From: Diploscapter coronatus
Taxonomy: Eukaryota; Nematoda; Chromadorea; Rhabditida; Rhabditidae
Length of the DNA: 64,000 nt
NCBI GenBank assembly: GCA_964036155.1
Contig: OZ038423.1
Location: 20,289,249-20,353,248, forward strand
Direction: 5' to 3'
The position numbers and the translations under genes are program-made. This document shows, in pieces, positions 33,034 through 44,893 of this stretch. The notes under the pieces are model-generated. The model was not told the DNA's origin, made no database searches, and was given only the letters and a program-made list of their open reading frames with translations. The first letter of the stretch is position 1. Each line of letters begins with the position of its first letter.

Positions 33034-34306
33034 CGCTGAAATGAGGTGAAATAAATGGATTCTTGAATATCACCAAACAATTACAATGACAATCGAATCC
33101 AGTATATGTTATCAGCTAATGTCGACATCGGGTTTTAGGGTTAAAAAACGTAGGAAAACATTTGATGACGACAACCAACAAATGACATACAGAATCCTGC
33201 GACGATTTAAATCCGTCACCAAATCTTCGAAACAAAACCGTTATGAATAGTGTAGATGACAACTACAGAAAACAACAAGGAATAACGCAAGTAGGTGAAA
33301 TAATGGAACATGTGAAAATTGAAAAAAAAAATCCAAAACACAGGAATGATGAAAATTAATGGTTTGATTGTGGCACCACTGCATTGCAGCGATGCAATAT
33401 TCACTTTTTCCTTCTTTCTTCCTTGTTTCTCCTTCTTCTGACTGTTTTCCCATATCATTCCCTCTCATTTTTATTCCCATCAACTCGTAAAACACCAAAT
33501 AGAGAGTCATTCTTCGTAACAGAAAAGATAACAAATAATGGGCAGATTCAAAAGAAGAGAGCGAGAAAGAAAGAAAGAAATCAAATGAAAAGAAACAATC
33601 AAAGCAAAAATGGTCAATAAAATCGTGTACAAATTACTGCAGTTTTAATTTTGGTCTTTCGGCATAATTTGTCTCGTGTTTATTCATTTTCTGAAAGTCT
33701 CCATACGAAATTTACAACGTACAATTCTGCACAAAATGATATCGAAGATAAAGCAGTTAAAAATGATTATCAAAGTAAATCAACGATAGATAAAGATAAA
33801 AATAACTACGCATCAATCAATTATCGGTACTCTAGCCAATGAAAGATCACATATCTTATGTCTACCAGGAGGTTTAAAATCGATCAAACTTTTACTGGAC
33901 TTAAAACTTACAATTTAGGTTAGAAAAATTTAGTTTTAGAACGACAATAGAATGTTTAGCAATGCAATGACAGTTGCATACCTTTAGAGGAGGTAAAATA
34001 GACGCAAATTCATAACGAAAATGAAATTTTGAGGTTTATTTAGAATTTTCACGTTGACAATCTATCAAGGAAAAGAAAATGATAATAGATTTATCCATTG
34101 CAAGTCTTCTAATGACAATTCAATTTTCATTATGTGAAAAATCCAAGCCCCTAGTTAAAATAAAATCTAGGTCGCTTCAAAATAACATAGGAAAAATTTA
34201 TGGTCTACTTAAAAATAAGAAATGTCTCGGAAATGAAGGACTGTTGAAAGTGTTTTAACCGGATGAAATCAATTGAATTTCGAGGGAAGAAGAGGAGACA
34301 AGTAAC
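33034..34306. other. GLDC promoter side / RANBP3 3' UTR
   Basis: About 1.27 kb between the GLDC start and the RANBP3 stop, both on the minus strand. AT-rich, no supportable gene; open frames here are low-complexity Lys/Asn or Phe/Leu strings. No TATA box was recognised in front of GLDC. Confidence 0.4.
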
Positions 34307-37300
34307 TCACTCGTTGGGTTTCTCGACGAGCACGAAGTCGTCCTCGCTGTTCTCGTCGGGCTTCTCATCAGCAGCTGCGGCAACTTCTTCTGTCCCAGAT
34401 GTACTCTTCTCCTTCGTTTCATTCCTGTCCACTTCATCTGCCTTCTCTTTATCCTCTTCCTCTTCCAGCCTCATTCCACAGCCCTCCCTACTTCCTCCAG
34501 TCTCTTCACTTTCAGCCTCCTCTCCATCTTTCAGATCAACCTTGTCAGCATCCACATCCGGTTCGTCCATGATCTGCAATATTGAAATTCGCAGATGCTA
34601 GAGAAGGCATAACTTTTTTCTAGAACGAGTAGTTCAAAACACTTCTTAAAATTCCGTCAGCAGAAAAAAATAATCGTCATATTGAGGGAGGAAAAGAGCA
34701 TGCCCTCATTGTTTTCTTGAAAATACTATTTTTGCGGATCGACTTTTGAAAAGTCGGGTTCAAAATAAAGGAAATTGAAATTTTATATTCCAAAGAAAGT
34801 AAATAGTTATAATGACAGCAAGAAATTGAACAATCATGGTTTCAATTGAATTATTTCGGTTATTTATTTTGGACGTATTGTGGAGAATATTGACATGAAT
34901 TCACTATTGAGCGAAAAGAAGATGTATGTCAAATTTAAAAAATTAAATTCATAGTATACGATGTTATTGGATTGCATTCTGAATCATGACTATTTCAAAC
35001 CTTTACCGTCACCGTAGATATAAAAAATCACAACCAACCTTGCGTTTTCTGGTAGACTCTCCCTTGGCGATCTGGAGGATTTCACTGAGCTTGTTGTAGA
35101 ACCCTTCCGAAGTTGCACGTGTGTCGACCTTCTGAAAATGAATGCACTTGAATGCGAAGAGAACTTGTTGTAGCATACAGAGAATCCGATAGTGATGAGA
35201 AAGATCTGCACGGCAGTGCTGTCGGGGCCGAAGGCAGACAATTTGATACGCTTCTTGTCGATTTTTTCCAGGAACATGTCTGAAAACACGAAAGTATGGC
35301 TAGAGATCGAAAACTCCGTGCCCCTTGCATTTTTCACTTCTGTTCAAAATTTGGTCATTGAAAACAGCAAAACTAGAAAGCAATTCCCCTTCAAAGTTAC
35401 TGCTCACGAAAGATCGCTATAGAATTGATGAGCCCTGCATAAAAATGGTTGTCCACCAAAAAATCGCATCCGCAAGTACTCGCGAACGTTTCATATTGGA
35501 AAAATGTGTTCATGCCACAAGCTACTTTTGTTAGCTTTTTCGGTCAAAAATGATTTTGATTTTATTTTTTCTTCTTCACGAACATCTTAGTTACATCGAT
35601 TTTGATTATTTCGAGTAGAAAATTTTCGAAAACTCTAAACTATGAAAAATCATTTGCAGTCCTTCAGTATGGCAAATAGTTTGGAGTTGCATGCGATATA
35701 GGGTTGATTTGGTAGGGAAATAGTTGTCTTCTCATCCTATTTCATTTGAAACAATGCAATTAAAATTAATAAGGTACCTGCGAACAGCTTGGAATTGATC
35801 ACCACTTTCAGAGTCCCTTGAGTACGGGCAACTGAAAAAAGATAATTAGATATTTCCACTTATCTAGAAAAATATTCGTTCAAAATCTAGATTATTTTCT
35901 AACCACTACCAGAAAGATGATTAATATCGTTCAAGAGAGCAGTAAAAGAGCATACCGATTCTGTGATGAGTGATTCCATTCTCAGTGCGACGATTGATCT
36001 TCAGATTAGACAGACCCTTCTCCATCCATATCTTCCTCTCGTTATCGAACGCATGAATTTTGCACGCCATCTGCAAATCAATAAACGAGTTTTTTGAAAG
36101 GTTTGCAATGATCGAAATCCATTTTCAGACTTCTCCAGGACTCGATCTGTTGAAAATTATCATTACGCGCGAGAGAAAAAACATTAATATCTTTGATTAC
36201 GCTGATTCGTTTGCCATTCGGTTTTTTTGCTATAAGCTTGTCAAGATCCGCAGATTAATAGAAAAATACTTGTTATGACTTTGCCCTCACAACGGGAATT
36301 TCACTTGCACTCTCTATGTATAGTAGTGCGTAAAATGTAGTAGAGAGGAAGGAACAAGTTCAAACGAACTTCTCATTATCAAAGGATAGCTTGAAAATGT
36401 AAGTAAATTACCCACCTGATAGATGCTGTGATCGTTCTCCTCCCCAGTAGTGACATTCTGAATGACACTCGTCGTGGCCAGTTGCTTCTCTGTCTCCTTC
36501 TTCTCTTCCATCGCAGCCGCTTCTGCTTCTGCACGAAAATCATGAGTCACGGCCTGAACAGAATTATTTTATATTTGAAATGCGGAAAACATTCTTAATG
36601 AAATGAGATCATATTTTGTTTACTTTGTGAATTGCATACCATCAAAGTCATAGAATCATACTTTGGGTTTTCACAGAAATTGTTTCTTTCAAGAATAAAA
36701 GTCACAAGTCAGAAAGAAAAAATAAGCTCCCTCGTATTGATCTTGCTACATTTCAGTTTTAGAAATCTTTTCGGAAAAAGTGTAAACAGCCAAGTTCCGA
36801 GTGCATGATATTCGAAATGGAAAAAAATGACATACCGCCTGAGAAGACTCTCCGGCACACTTGAACAGTTCTTCGGCAGTTTTCTTCAACTGTCCATCGT
36901 CAGTCTTCTCAATGCCACTGTTGCCTTCAATATTTTCCTGAAAATCACCTAATAAGCCTTCCAATTCCTTATCAATTGACTACCTTAGTGACTCTCTCCG
37001 AAATGTTGGATCCGAAGATGAAAGAAGATATTCTATCCTTGTTGTTCTCCTCCTTGTTGACAGAGGCGATTTTGCTCAGCACATCGTCCAGTTTCTTCTT
37101 CTCCAGATGGATCTGTGGATTCGTGTTCGAAGCCACGAATTCGCTCTTGCCTGAAATAAAATGATTCAAGAATAAAAGCTAACACCTCGGCTCCCTGCAT
37201 GAACTACTGACATTTTACCGTCAGAAATTTGTAGAATTCGACAGTTTATTTTTTTCTACCTTTTCTAGTCCGATATTTCATGAATTCTACAAATGGCAAT

Positions 37301-37440
37301 GATGGATTCCCAGTGAATTATGCAGAAAACGGTGGAATTCAGTTTCGAAAAGACTCACTTTCACTCCACAACTGGTCTGCCTTGGCCGACAGAGCGGACG
37401 GCTTGAAAAACATCTTCTTGGTTGGGGGCGGGGCCGTCAT
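34307..37440 (-). CDS. RANBP3: RANBP3-type Ran-binding protein
   Basis: Nine exons: 37359-37440, 36984-37150, 36836-36937, 36416-36553, 35956-36070, 35778-35831, 35179-35279, 35039-35131, 34307-34573. They total 1119 nt, 372 aa; phases consistent. The N-terminus (TKKMFFKPSALSAKA) is basic. It is followed by the FG-type element SSFIFGSNISERVTK, which matches the RANBP3 FVFGQNMSERV motif. Next come an acidic helix ending TTGEENDHSIYQ and a Ran-binding domain (CKIHAFDNERKIWMEKGLSN, VARTQGTLKVVINSKLF, KIDKKRIKLSAFGPD). The tail is a long Glu/Asp-rich stretch ending DDFVLVEKPNE. RANBP3 is a nuclear cofactor for CRM1 export that binds RanGTP. The vertebrate protein is about 567 aa, so this one is shorter in the disordered N-terminal part. 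The order of FG motif, RanBD and acidic tail separates it from RanBP1 and Nup50. Confidence 0.9.
35304..35663. mobile_element. MITE family X, copy 2 (RANBP3 intron)
   Basis: 360 bp inside the RANBP3 intron 35280-35777, reading opposite to copy 1. The right end complements to AGGACTGCAAATG. The interior on the minus strand has ATCGATGTAACTAAGATG, GCGAGTACTTGCGGATGCG and GAAAAATGCAAGGGG, shared with the copies at 53238 and 21709. It is non-coding. Confidence 0.75.
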
Positions 37441-38459
37441 GATCAAGCTGGTTGGAGCTGATTAGGGTTGATCGACTAGAAATTGCTGAAATACAGACGA
37501 TGGAAATGAGAACTGCTGAAACAAGGGAACGTGAGTGGTGGTGTGCAGAGATTAGAGAGCAAAGGGAGGGAGGAGGGAGAAAAGAGGAGAAAATCAATAG
37601 AGTGGAGAAAGAAGGAAAGGGGAAAAGGCGAGTGAATTCAAGAGGGACAAAAAATGTAGCAAATGAAAAAAAAATGAAGATTAGAATTTTGGAAAAACGA
37701 TGTAAATGTTCTAATTCGGCATTAACACTCTGAAACGATTTGATTGCGGGCAGAAATGGATCTGCTGAATTTCCAGTTGCTGGGTTAGAGAATAATTCCT
37801 GCACCAACAAGGATACTGTAATTGGCTGAAAGATGGAAATTGCCAAGTCCTCTACTACGGAGGAAAAGCAACTCACGCCGGCATTTATCTGCCTAGTACA
37901 AAGGATTCGCTGATCTGATTAAAGCCAGCGACCAGCGGAGCCTTGGCAACGCGCACCACTCATTATCGTAATGAACAGATACACGTGACTAACTGACTGA
38001 CTGTGACTTTGATATTTGGAGCTTTGTGAAAAATCGTGAAACAGTAAAGTAAAAAGGACAAATGAAAAGTGAAAACGAAGAAAGCATTCCGTAATTCTGC
38101 AAGTGTCTGAATGCAGATCATTTCTCGATTTTTCGTCAATTCAATGTTACCACTTCAGATGTGGTTGTTTATGGACACCAGTGTTCCAGTCTACTGAATT
38201 CTGAGCTGCAGGGTTGGTGGCGAAAGGACGAGGACAGGAGCGCGCGAGAGTAAGCAATTAGAGAAAGGCCTACAATAGTTAACTATATCAAATTTGCAAA
38301 TAAAACCAGCACCTACGGGTCGGGTTTCATTCTTGAGTGCGGATGCAAAATTTGGAAAAAGATGCGGATCGGGTCAGATTAGGGCGTGGGGTTTTCTGAT
38401 GTGAGTCGGATGTGGGTGTCAAATTTTCAAGAAAAAGTTGCAACTTCTATACTTCTTAA
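37441..38459. other. Upstream of RANBP3, no gene seen
   Basis: Purine-rich runs (37500-37680) lie just upstream of the RANBP3 start. A GC-richer block at 38205-38260 ends in a donor-like AGA/GTAAGC. No reading frame could be tied to a neighbour. Confidence 0.35.
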
Positions 38460-38641
38460 TGCAGTCGGATCTAAATTCTATCATATTGGTTGAGTGGAAT
38501 TTACAACGAGACCAATTTCTAGAAATGGCTAAAACTGATTACAGGAACCAGGCAGATCAGTGCAAGAAGACATTAGGAGGCAAGTCGTCGATGGGTGAGG
38601 AGGGCAGATCGGGTTGGTCGCAGACTATTCTGAATTTCTAA
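38460..38641 (+). CDS. Candidate exon or small ORF, unknown
   Basis: From the ATG at 38460 a 60-codon frame reads MQSDLNSIILVEWNLQRDQF... and is helical and coding-like in composition. It reaches a donor-like G/GTGAGG at 38601-38602 or runs on to a stop at 38639-38641. A TTAATGCAG acceptor-like site overlaps the ATG. I could not join it in frame to the Lys-rich segment at 39273. It may be the first exon of a small gene or a remnant. Confidence 0.3.
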
Positions 38642-39272
38642 GGCAGAAATGTCGAGTGGTCAAATTCGAAATTCTAACGACCATGTTCTCGGTATGATTG
38701 TTCATATTTTGCATACAAAAAGGTGTGTGTTTCGAGATTTGTACCGCAAGTACATAGCTTTCTAAAGGTTCTGGTAATTGTTTCACAAGTCGTCCAGAAC
38801 TTCAAAATATCCTTCCTACCTAAAAGTTGAAATTTGTATGAGCTGCAATGATGATGAAATTTTAGAAAAAATCACCCGTCGTGAAGTCGCAGAAGGAAGT
38901 CCGCTCGCATAAAAGATTAGTGGAAAAGCAAAAATTTCCTGCAATTTTATACTAATTGCATGATCGACTATAAGTATGGGAAAAGCTTTGTCCTTGTCTC
39001 GGAAATTTTTTGTGTTTGTTATTTTTGACGTCTTTGTCGTAGAAATTCTTAAATTCAAGTCTTTGCCCTCCCTGATCGCGCCAGTGTGTTCCTTAGTCCG
39101 ACAATGAACAAATCGGTTATCCAGTCTATTTTTCGCGTTCAAAAATTGAAGCTCATGCGATTCAAATGAAATGGAAGGAATTGTTTATTTATTGAGCGAG
39201 GTTTTTTGCTATCCATAATGAAAGAAGAATTAACATAATCGTTTCGTAATAATATGGAACATCAATTTTCAG

Positions 39273-39402
39273 CCACAAATCGATAAAGTCCAACTCGAAA
39301 CTGTCGAAGTTGAATTCCGAAAGGAGCAAGAAGAAATCGAAGAGTGGAAAGAAGAAAACGAGAACTCAGGAAGGGAAACTGCACAGAAATGAAGAGGAAT
39401 GA
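39273..39402 (+). other. Coding-like Lys/Ser- or Glu-rich segment after a good acceptor
   Basis: After ATTTTCAG two frames are open at once. One gives a Glu/Lys coiled-coil-like string (EFRKEQEEIEEWKEENE) ending TGA at 39390-39392. The other gives a Ser/Lys-rich tail (SERSKKKSKSGKKKTR) ending TGA at 39400-39402. It is probably a terminal exon of an unresolved plus-strand gene. The mariner element starts 20-30 bp downstream. Confidence 0.3.
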
Positions 39403-39421
39403 AGCAAGGACACCACATTTA

Positions 39422-40674
39422 TTACGTTGGATAGAAAGTCCTGCACCAAAAATTTTAAAAATCTATAATTTTCTAGAAATGAGTCGAATGCCCTAATAAG
39501 TGTGAGAACCTTGTAGAATGTTCTCTAAGCTATCACCACATGGGTATACAAGGGCCCGCACCCAGGGGTTTGATGACTTACGATTATTATAAGTGAACCC
39601 CCACTTTGAACAGTTATCTACTACGAGTGGCGCCAAAACAACAATGCAAGCAGAGCGACCGCTAACATCAACAATACATTCGGTGAGGGTACTGCTTCCC
39701 GTTAGACAGTCAACCGCTGGTTCTATCGCTTTGCAGCAGGAGATACGAGCCTCCAAGAAAATGAGCGCAGTGAACGACCATCCTCCATCAACAACGGCGA
39801 ATTGCAGAGCACTATCAAGGTCAATCCAAAAGCTACCACGTGATAATTGGAGACGATACTCGGATGCTCCAATGCCACTATAGTTGTCCATTTTCACGAT
39901 CTCGGCTATCGAAAAATTTAATTAAGATGAGCCCCCATCGACTGACCGACGCCCATAAGAAAGTGCGTGTTAACATCTGTCAGTCTTTTCTCTTCCGTCT
40001 GCACCGAAAGGAATTTCTAAAAAACCTAATGACTGGAGGTGAGAGCTGGATTCTTTACGACAACGATACACAATACGCCATCTGACTCCCACGTGATGCA
40101 GAGCCACCAGCGCAGTCGAAACTGAACCCCACCAATGCAAACACTTCCTCTCCGTTTGGTGGGACGCGAAAGGATCGATATACTACGAGCTGTTTTTTGC
40201 AAGCAGGACTATCACAGCTACCATCTACGTCGATCAGCTTCAAAAATTGGTCGGCGTAATTCAAGAAAAACGGCCAAGACGCTCAATTGTCCACTTTCTG
40301 CATGACAATGCGCGACTACACGTTGCTTCGGGCACCCACTAAAAGATCACAAAGCTCGACTGGCATCCGGTCATCCATTCATCGTATTCGCCGGGCCTCA
40401 CTCCGTCAGACTACCATTTATTCCCTCCTTTGAAGCTTCACCTACGAGAGAAAAAAATCGACAAAGACGACGACCTAAAAACAGCAGTCGACAACTTCTT
40501 CGTGTGCTAGTCTCCTGAATACTGGGCGCAGGACATCAACGATTTGTCCAATAAATGGGCGAAGGTGATGGACATATTTGGTGATTATATTGTTGAATAA
40601 CTGCTATTATTAATGAAGTTACCAAAAAATTTATAAGATGTTATTTTTGGTGCAGGACTTTCTATCCAACGTAA
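39422..40674 (+). mobile_element. Inactive mariner (DD34D) transposon
   Basis: 1253 bp with terminal inverted repeats that are identical over 32 bp (TTACGTTGGATAGAAAGTCC...), flanked by TA on both sides (39420-39421, 40675-40676). The plus strand encodes a degenerate mariner transposase. A helix-turn-helix region (TVNRWFYRFAAGDTSL) lies in the first third and PHRLTDAHKKVRV at about 39935. HDNARLH has its Asp at 40304 and PSDYHLF its Asp at 40409, exactly 34 residues apart. The first catalytic Asp is replaced: TGDE reads TGGE (codon 40038-40040). There are stops at 40083-40085 (TGA in the WLPRD motif) and 40340-40342, and several frameshifts. It is dead, but its ends are intact and could still be mobilised in trans. 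Confidence 0.93.
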
Positions 40675-42836
40675 TAAATACGGTACATTCTCGATAAAGG
40701 CATTCGAGATTTGGAATGCCCAGACGATTTTTGATTCCCTTATTTTCCGTGCAGTTTTTGATTTGTGTTATGTTTGCTCTTCAACTCTGCGGTCCTTCTG
40801 TCCCTTTCCTTTTGATTCCCTTCGTTTTTCTTATTCTTTCTTTTCATTTTACACCACGTGCATTCATATATCAGCAATCGATGCGGCATTGCATTCATTT
40901 CCATGGCAAATCTCAATCTCTGCATCCTTTCCGAATCCCCTCAATTCAATGTCCAATGTCTATTTGCATTTTGATAGCATCTGATCAGCCATTCAATAAT
41001 CTGTTTGCTTATCTCTGCCATCCTCTACCTTGTCACAGCTCATCTCCTTGCCATTTTTGGCCAGTATCACTTATAGCTGCTAAAATGCACATCTTTCTGC
41101 ACTTTTGAAACTTTGAAAAATTCCGTATTCATATATTTAGACCGTAAATCCACCCCCTTGCATTTTTCGAGCGATTTCAGAAAGTGCAAATTTGAAACCT
41201 CAAAATAGGAAGCAAGTATGCTTCAAAGTGGCTAGGCATGATCTAATCCGATGGCCCATCCAATGAAACGGCTCTGTACCAAAAATCTGTGCAAAGTTCG
41301 TGTGCTCGTGACGATTTCATGGATTGAAACTGCTCATTTCGATAACTACTTTTGATGATACTCTTCGATCAGAAAATTGTTTTTATTCTTTCTTCATAAA
41401 TGTTTTACAAGGGAAGTTTCCACATAGGAACTCACAGATTTTTTATTAAAAACGTATCAAATAGGCGCTTTTTAGGACGCTGGTCACGATTCTGAAGTCA
41501 AAAAGTGCCTGATCGCCCTCTGGAACCTTGTTTCTTTTCACTAGTATTTTACATGGAAAATGAGCTGTTTTGATTGTGAAATCATGTATTCAAAATTTGC
41601 AATACAAAGAAAAATCAGGTTCAATTCAAAATTCCAGGCTTCTGAGTGTGATTAGGCACTTTTGATGTGATCAACGTGATCAGCGTCATCGAAAACCCCT
41701 ATAGGAGAGGTTTCATCAAGATCTGAGTTCCTATGTGGAAATTTCCCTTTGTTAGTTGCATTTCAATCGATCAGTTTGAGTTGAAAACTACCCAGAAGAA
41801 ATATAAATTCTGTAAAACCATTTGCGGTCCTTACGTATATTCTGCAACGCGTTTTCAAACAATAACGCGAGAAATCTTCACAGAATTTATCTACTCAAAA
41901 TTCCATCTTACCGCTATTTAAAAGACCACTAATCATGCCCTCTGCTTATCAACCATTTTATTCTATTCTCTTATGCTTTGCCTTCTTTTATAGTAGAGTC
42001 TACCCTCTCTACCCATTCCAATACGCCAATGTCCATGTGCTCTCGTCCTCCTTTCACCTTTCTCCAATCAATTCCATGCCTTGTCAATCATTCCAGAGTT
42101 CATTGTAGTCACTTTTCCTAATCATTCATTTCTCTTCTCCCTAAATTCCCGAATAGCGATTACTCGTCACTCCATCCTCGTGTAAAGCGACTGAGACGGA
42201 CGAAAAGTGCGTGTGATTGTTATCAATTTCTACTTTCTTCACTGCTTCCTTCGTCCTTCGATTCTTCATAATAGGTTTTCATGCCAACGAGTTTCACGGT
42301 TTCATGCGCCTTGCAATCGATTCTATTGCAATTTCTGAATAATGCAGAATTTCTCATTTATTGCGGGTTCTCGACAATTGAAGACCTCTAGCCATTTTCA
42401 TTACATTACATTTCCTTTCGTTTTTTGTTTTGGCTCTGTTTGATAAGATTGCAGCTCTTCATGCACTCATTCATTCATGCAATCAATATCATTCTAATCT
42501 CTTTCCCTATCAATATCAGCTCTGATCCATTCTCTTCCGATTAGGTCCTGTACCCAACCTCTTCCTCCTCCTTTCATTATTCAGCACACATTTTGTATGT
42601 TATCTTTCTTCTCATTTATTGCATTTTCTAGTTATTGTGCTCTTTGAATTTTCAACTTCCATGATTCTATTCTTTCTTATTTTTCTTCTTCTCGTATTTT
42701 CCCTCTCCTGTCAAATTCCTATATAATCTCTGAAAGATAACAAAAACGTTCACTATTTACCTGAGCCACTGTTATTCAGCGGAATCTAAGACGTTCTTTC
42801 TCGGATTTTCTAATTTCTAAGAATTCCCTGAAAGTG
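40675..42836. other. Gene-free stretch upstream of the SDR gene
   Basis: Contains MITE copy 3 (41139-41831). The rest is AT-rich with pyrimidine-rich plus-strand runs (40740-41080, 41940-42700) and no supportable gene. The open frame at 40716-41108 is compositionally a Phe/Ser/Pro run. Confidence 0.4.
41139..41831. mobile_element. MITE family X, copy 3 (longer variant)
   Basis: Inverted relative to copy 1. The left end is AGACCGTAAATCC and the right end complements to AGGACCGCAAATGG. The minus-strand interior shares GATTAGATCATGCCTAGCCA and ACTTGCTTCCTA with copy 1. It is about 300 bp longer than the other copies, so it may be nearer the parent length or carry an insertion. Confidence 0.65.
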
Positions 42837-44732
42837 ATGGAGCCCAAAGATGTCATCGACTTCGTCATTCTGATCGTCTATACTTTGGCTGTTTCACTAA
42901 TTGAAATCGTGAAGGCATTCATTCCGAATGGCATTCTTCCGCGCAAAAATGTAGCCGGTAAGGATATTCGAAAAAAAAAAAGAATTGAGCAAACTAATTT
43001 AGGCAAGACCGTTTTAATTACTGGATCAGGAAGTGGACTGGGGCGAATGATGGCTATTGAGGTTTGTTACGCGAGTTTTCTCATTGAAAATCTGATATAG
43101 GGGGCTTTTCAAAGTGAAAATATCGCAATATTTTGAAATGAAAAAGAGCGACATTTCGTAAAACTAAGAAAAAATTATAAGAATCAATCCTCTGACCATA
43201 GCTTTCTTCTTCACATTACAATGAACCCAAATCGTCTTCAGTCTAAACTATGAAACAGTTCAAAAATATGAAATTCTAGAGAGTAGATAGACGGGGAATA
43301 AATTGGACTAGATTCCCCTGATAAATCTTTGATATATTTCTTAAAATAATGCAATTTACTACAAGGATCAATTTGCGCATTTCAGTTTGGCAAATTGGGC
43401 GCTAGAATAGTGTTATGGGACGTGAACGAAAAGGGGAACACGGAGACGAGGAAAAAGTTGATGGATATGGGAGTAAAGGTAGCTAATTTAATGAAATCGG
43501 ATATATTGAATGAGGTTAAAATCGAGATTTCTCGAAGCCGTTTCCTGCTCAAATCACTTAGTTTTACTAAATTAAAATTTTGTCAATTGGGAAACAATTA
43601 TCATAGCACGCCTCTCTATGATCATCAAAAATGTCTAAATGTGATCGAATCTCGAAAACTCAACCAATTCTTCTCTGTCAAACCTTTCATGCAACATTTG
43701 AAGGGTTATGCAAATGATTTGAGGCTCACGCTTACACAGTCGACTTGTCGAAGAAAGACCAAATCAATGAAACTGCACAGAAAGTGAAATGTGAGGTTGG
43801 AAATGTGGACATACTGATTAACAATGCTGGAATTGTGACGGGTAGGTAGTTGATAAAGTGACTAAACTATGAACTTCTCATTTGATAGGGAAGAAGTTGT
43901 TCGAATGTCCAGATGATTTAATGGAAAAGACTATGTAAGATATAAGAAGAAAACTTAATTTGTTTAAAACAACTATTGCAGGCAAGTGAACACAAACGCA
44001 CTGTTCTATGTAAGAATTTATTATGACGATAGACGGACTAAATATCCCTCAAACCCAAATTCTGGATAAAATATCAAACGTTTTCATCAATTCATAAGTG
44101 ACTAAATTCCAATTGAATCCTATTCTAGACAACGAAGAATTTCCTTCCTGGTATGCTTGAGTCGAACAGTGGTCATTTGGTGACAATAGCGAGTATGGCT
44201 GGCCAGATTGGCGTAGCTGGATTGGTATGATTATCTTTACTCAACCAGTCATTTTGTTCCTAACTGCAGGTAGATTACTGTGCTTCTAAATTCGGTGCAG
44301 TGGGCTATCACGAATCCGTGACAGCGGAGATAATCCGTCTAGGGAAGAGTGGAGTCAACACCACACTTATCTGTCCCTACTACATCGACACTGGAATGTT
44401 TGACGGGGTTGAATCAAAGTAATTTTTTTAAAATTTCTCTGCAATTATTATCCATCCTGTAGATCTCCATTGTTCTTGCCTATTCTGGAGCCGGAATATG
44501 TGATCGAATGCATAATGGAAGGAGTGTTGACTAACCGACGGCTTGTAGCTATGCCCCGATTCTGCTATTTGAGTATTTTTGCCAAAGGGTAACCATTCTT
44601 CTATTCAGTTATTGGACGGTTGTTTTGGTTTTCAGTCTGCTTCCAATCACTGCACTCGAGAAAATCTCCGATTTCTTCGGTGTCAACAATACAATGGACC
44701 ATTTCAAAGGACGAGTAGCTGCTAAAAAATAA
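42837..44732 (+). CDS. Short-chain dehydrogenase/reductase, SDR16C family (retinol / 17-beta-hydroxysteroid dehydrogenase type)
   Basis: Ten exons: 42837-42957, 43003-43061, 43386-43478, 43724-43841, 43889-43934, 43982-44009, 44129-44224, 44270-44418, 44463-44588, 44636-44732. They total 933 nt, 310 aa, the usual family length. An N-terminal membrane helix ([16 protein letters not shown]) should anchor it to ER or lipid-droplet membrane. The cofactor loop is TGSGSGLG, the structural motif NNAG, the catalytic Ser is in TIASMAG, and Tyr/Lys are in YCASK. The C-terminal part ([10 protein letters not shown]...PILEPEY) matches SDR16C proteins such as RDHE2 and HSD17B11. An Asp (LWDVNE) at the end of strand 2 favours NAD(H). 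The substrate is probably a retinoid, sterol or other lipid alcohol; which one is not decided by sequence. ATG is preceded by AAAGTG. Its 3' end faces the orphan membrane gene 161 bp away. Confidence 0.93.
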
Positions 44733-44893
44733 TTTTCTACTTCATATTGCATTTACTTTCCAGTTGCAATGTTTCGTGTGCAATACTAGATAGAAAGCAT
44801 TTCAATTTAATCGATGTATTTATTTCGCGTTTTAGCGATTAATTCCTTCTGTATAAATAAAGATTCTTGGTATATTGATTGGTTGTATGTTGC

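Noticed and set aside
34307..37440. Nup50 or RanBP1 instead of RANBP3
   Set aside because: The SSFIFGSNISERV element, RanBD order and acidic C-terminal tail match RANBP3; RanBP1 lacks the N-terminal part.
39493..39897. 134-aa minus-strand frame
   Set aside because: Antisense to the decayed mariner transposase; the plus strand shows the helix-turn-helix motifs.
40716..41108. 130-aa plus-strand frame with hydrophobic stretches
   Set aside because: Composition is a Phe/Ser/Pro run from pyrimidine-rich DNA, with no splice or domain support.
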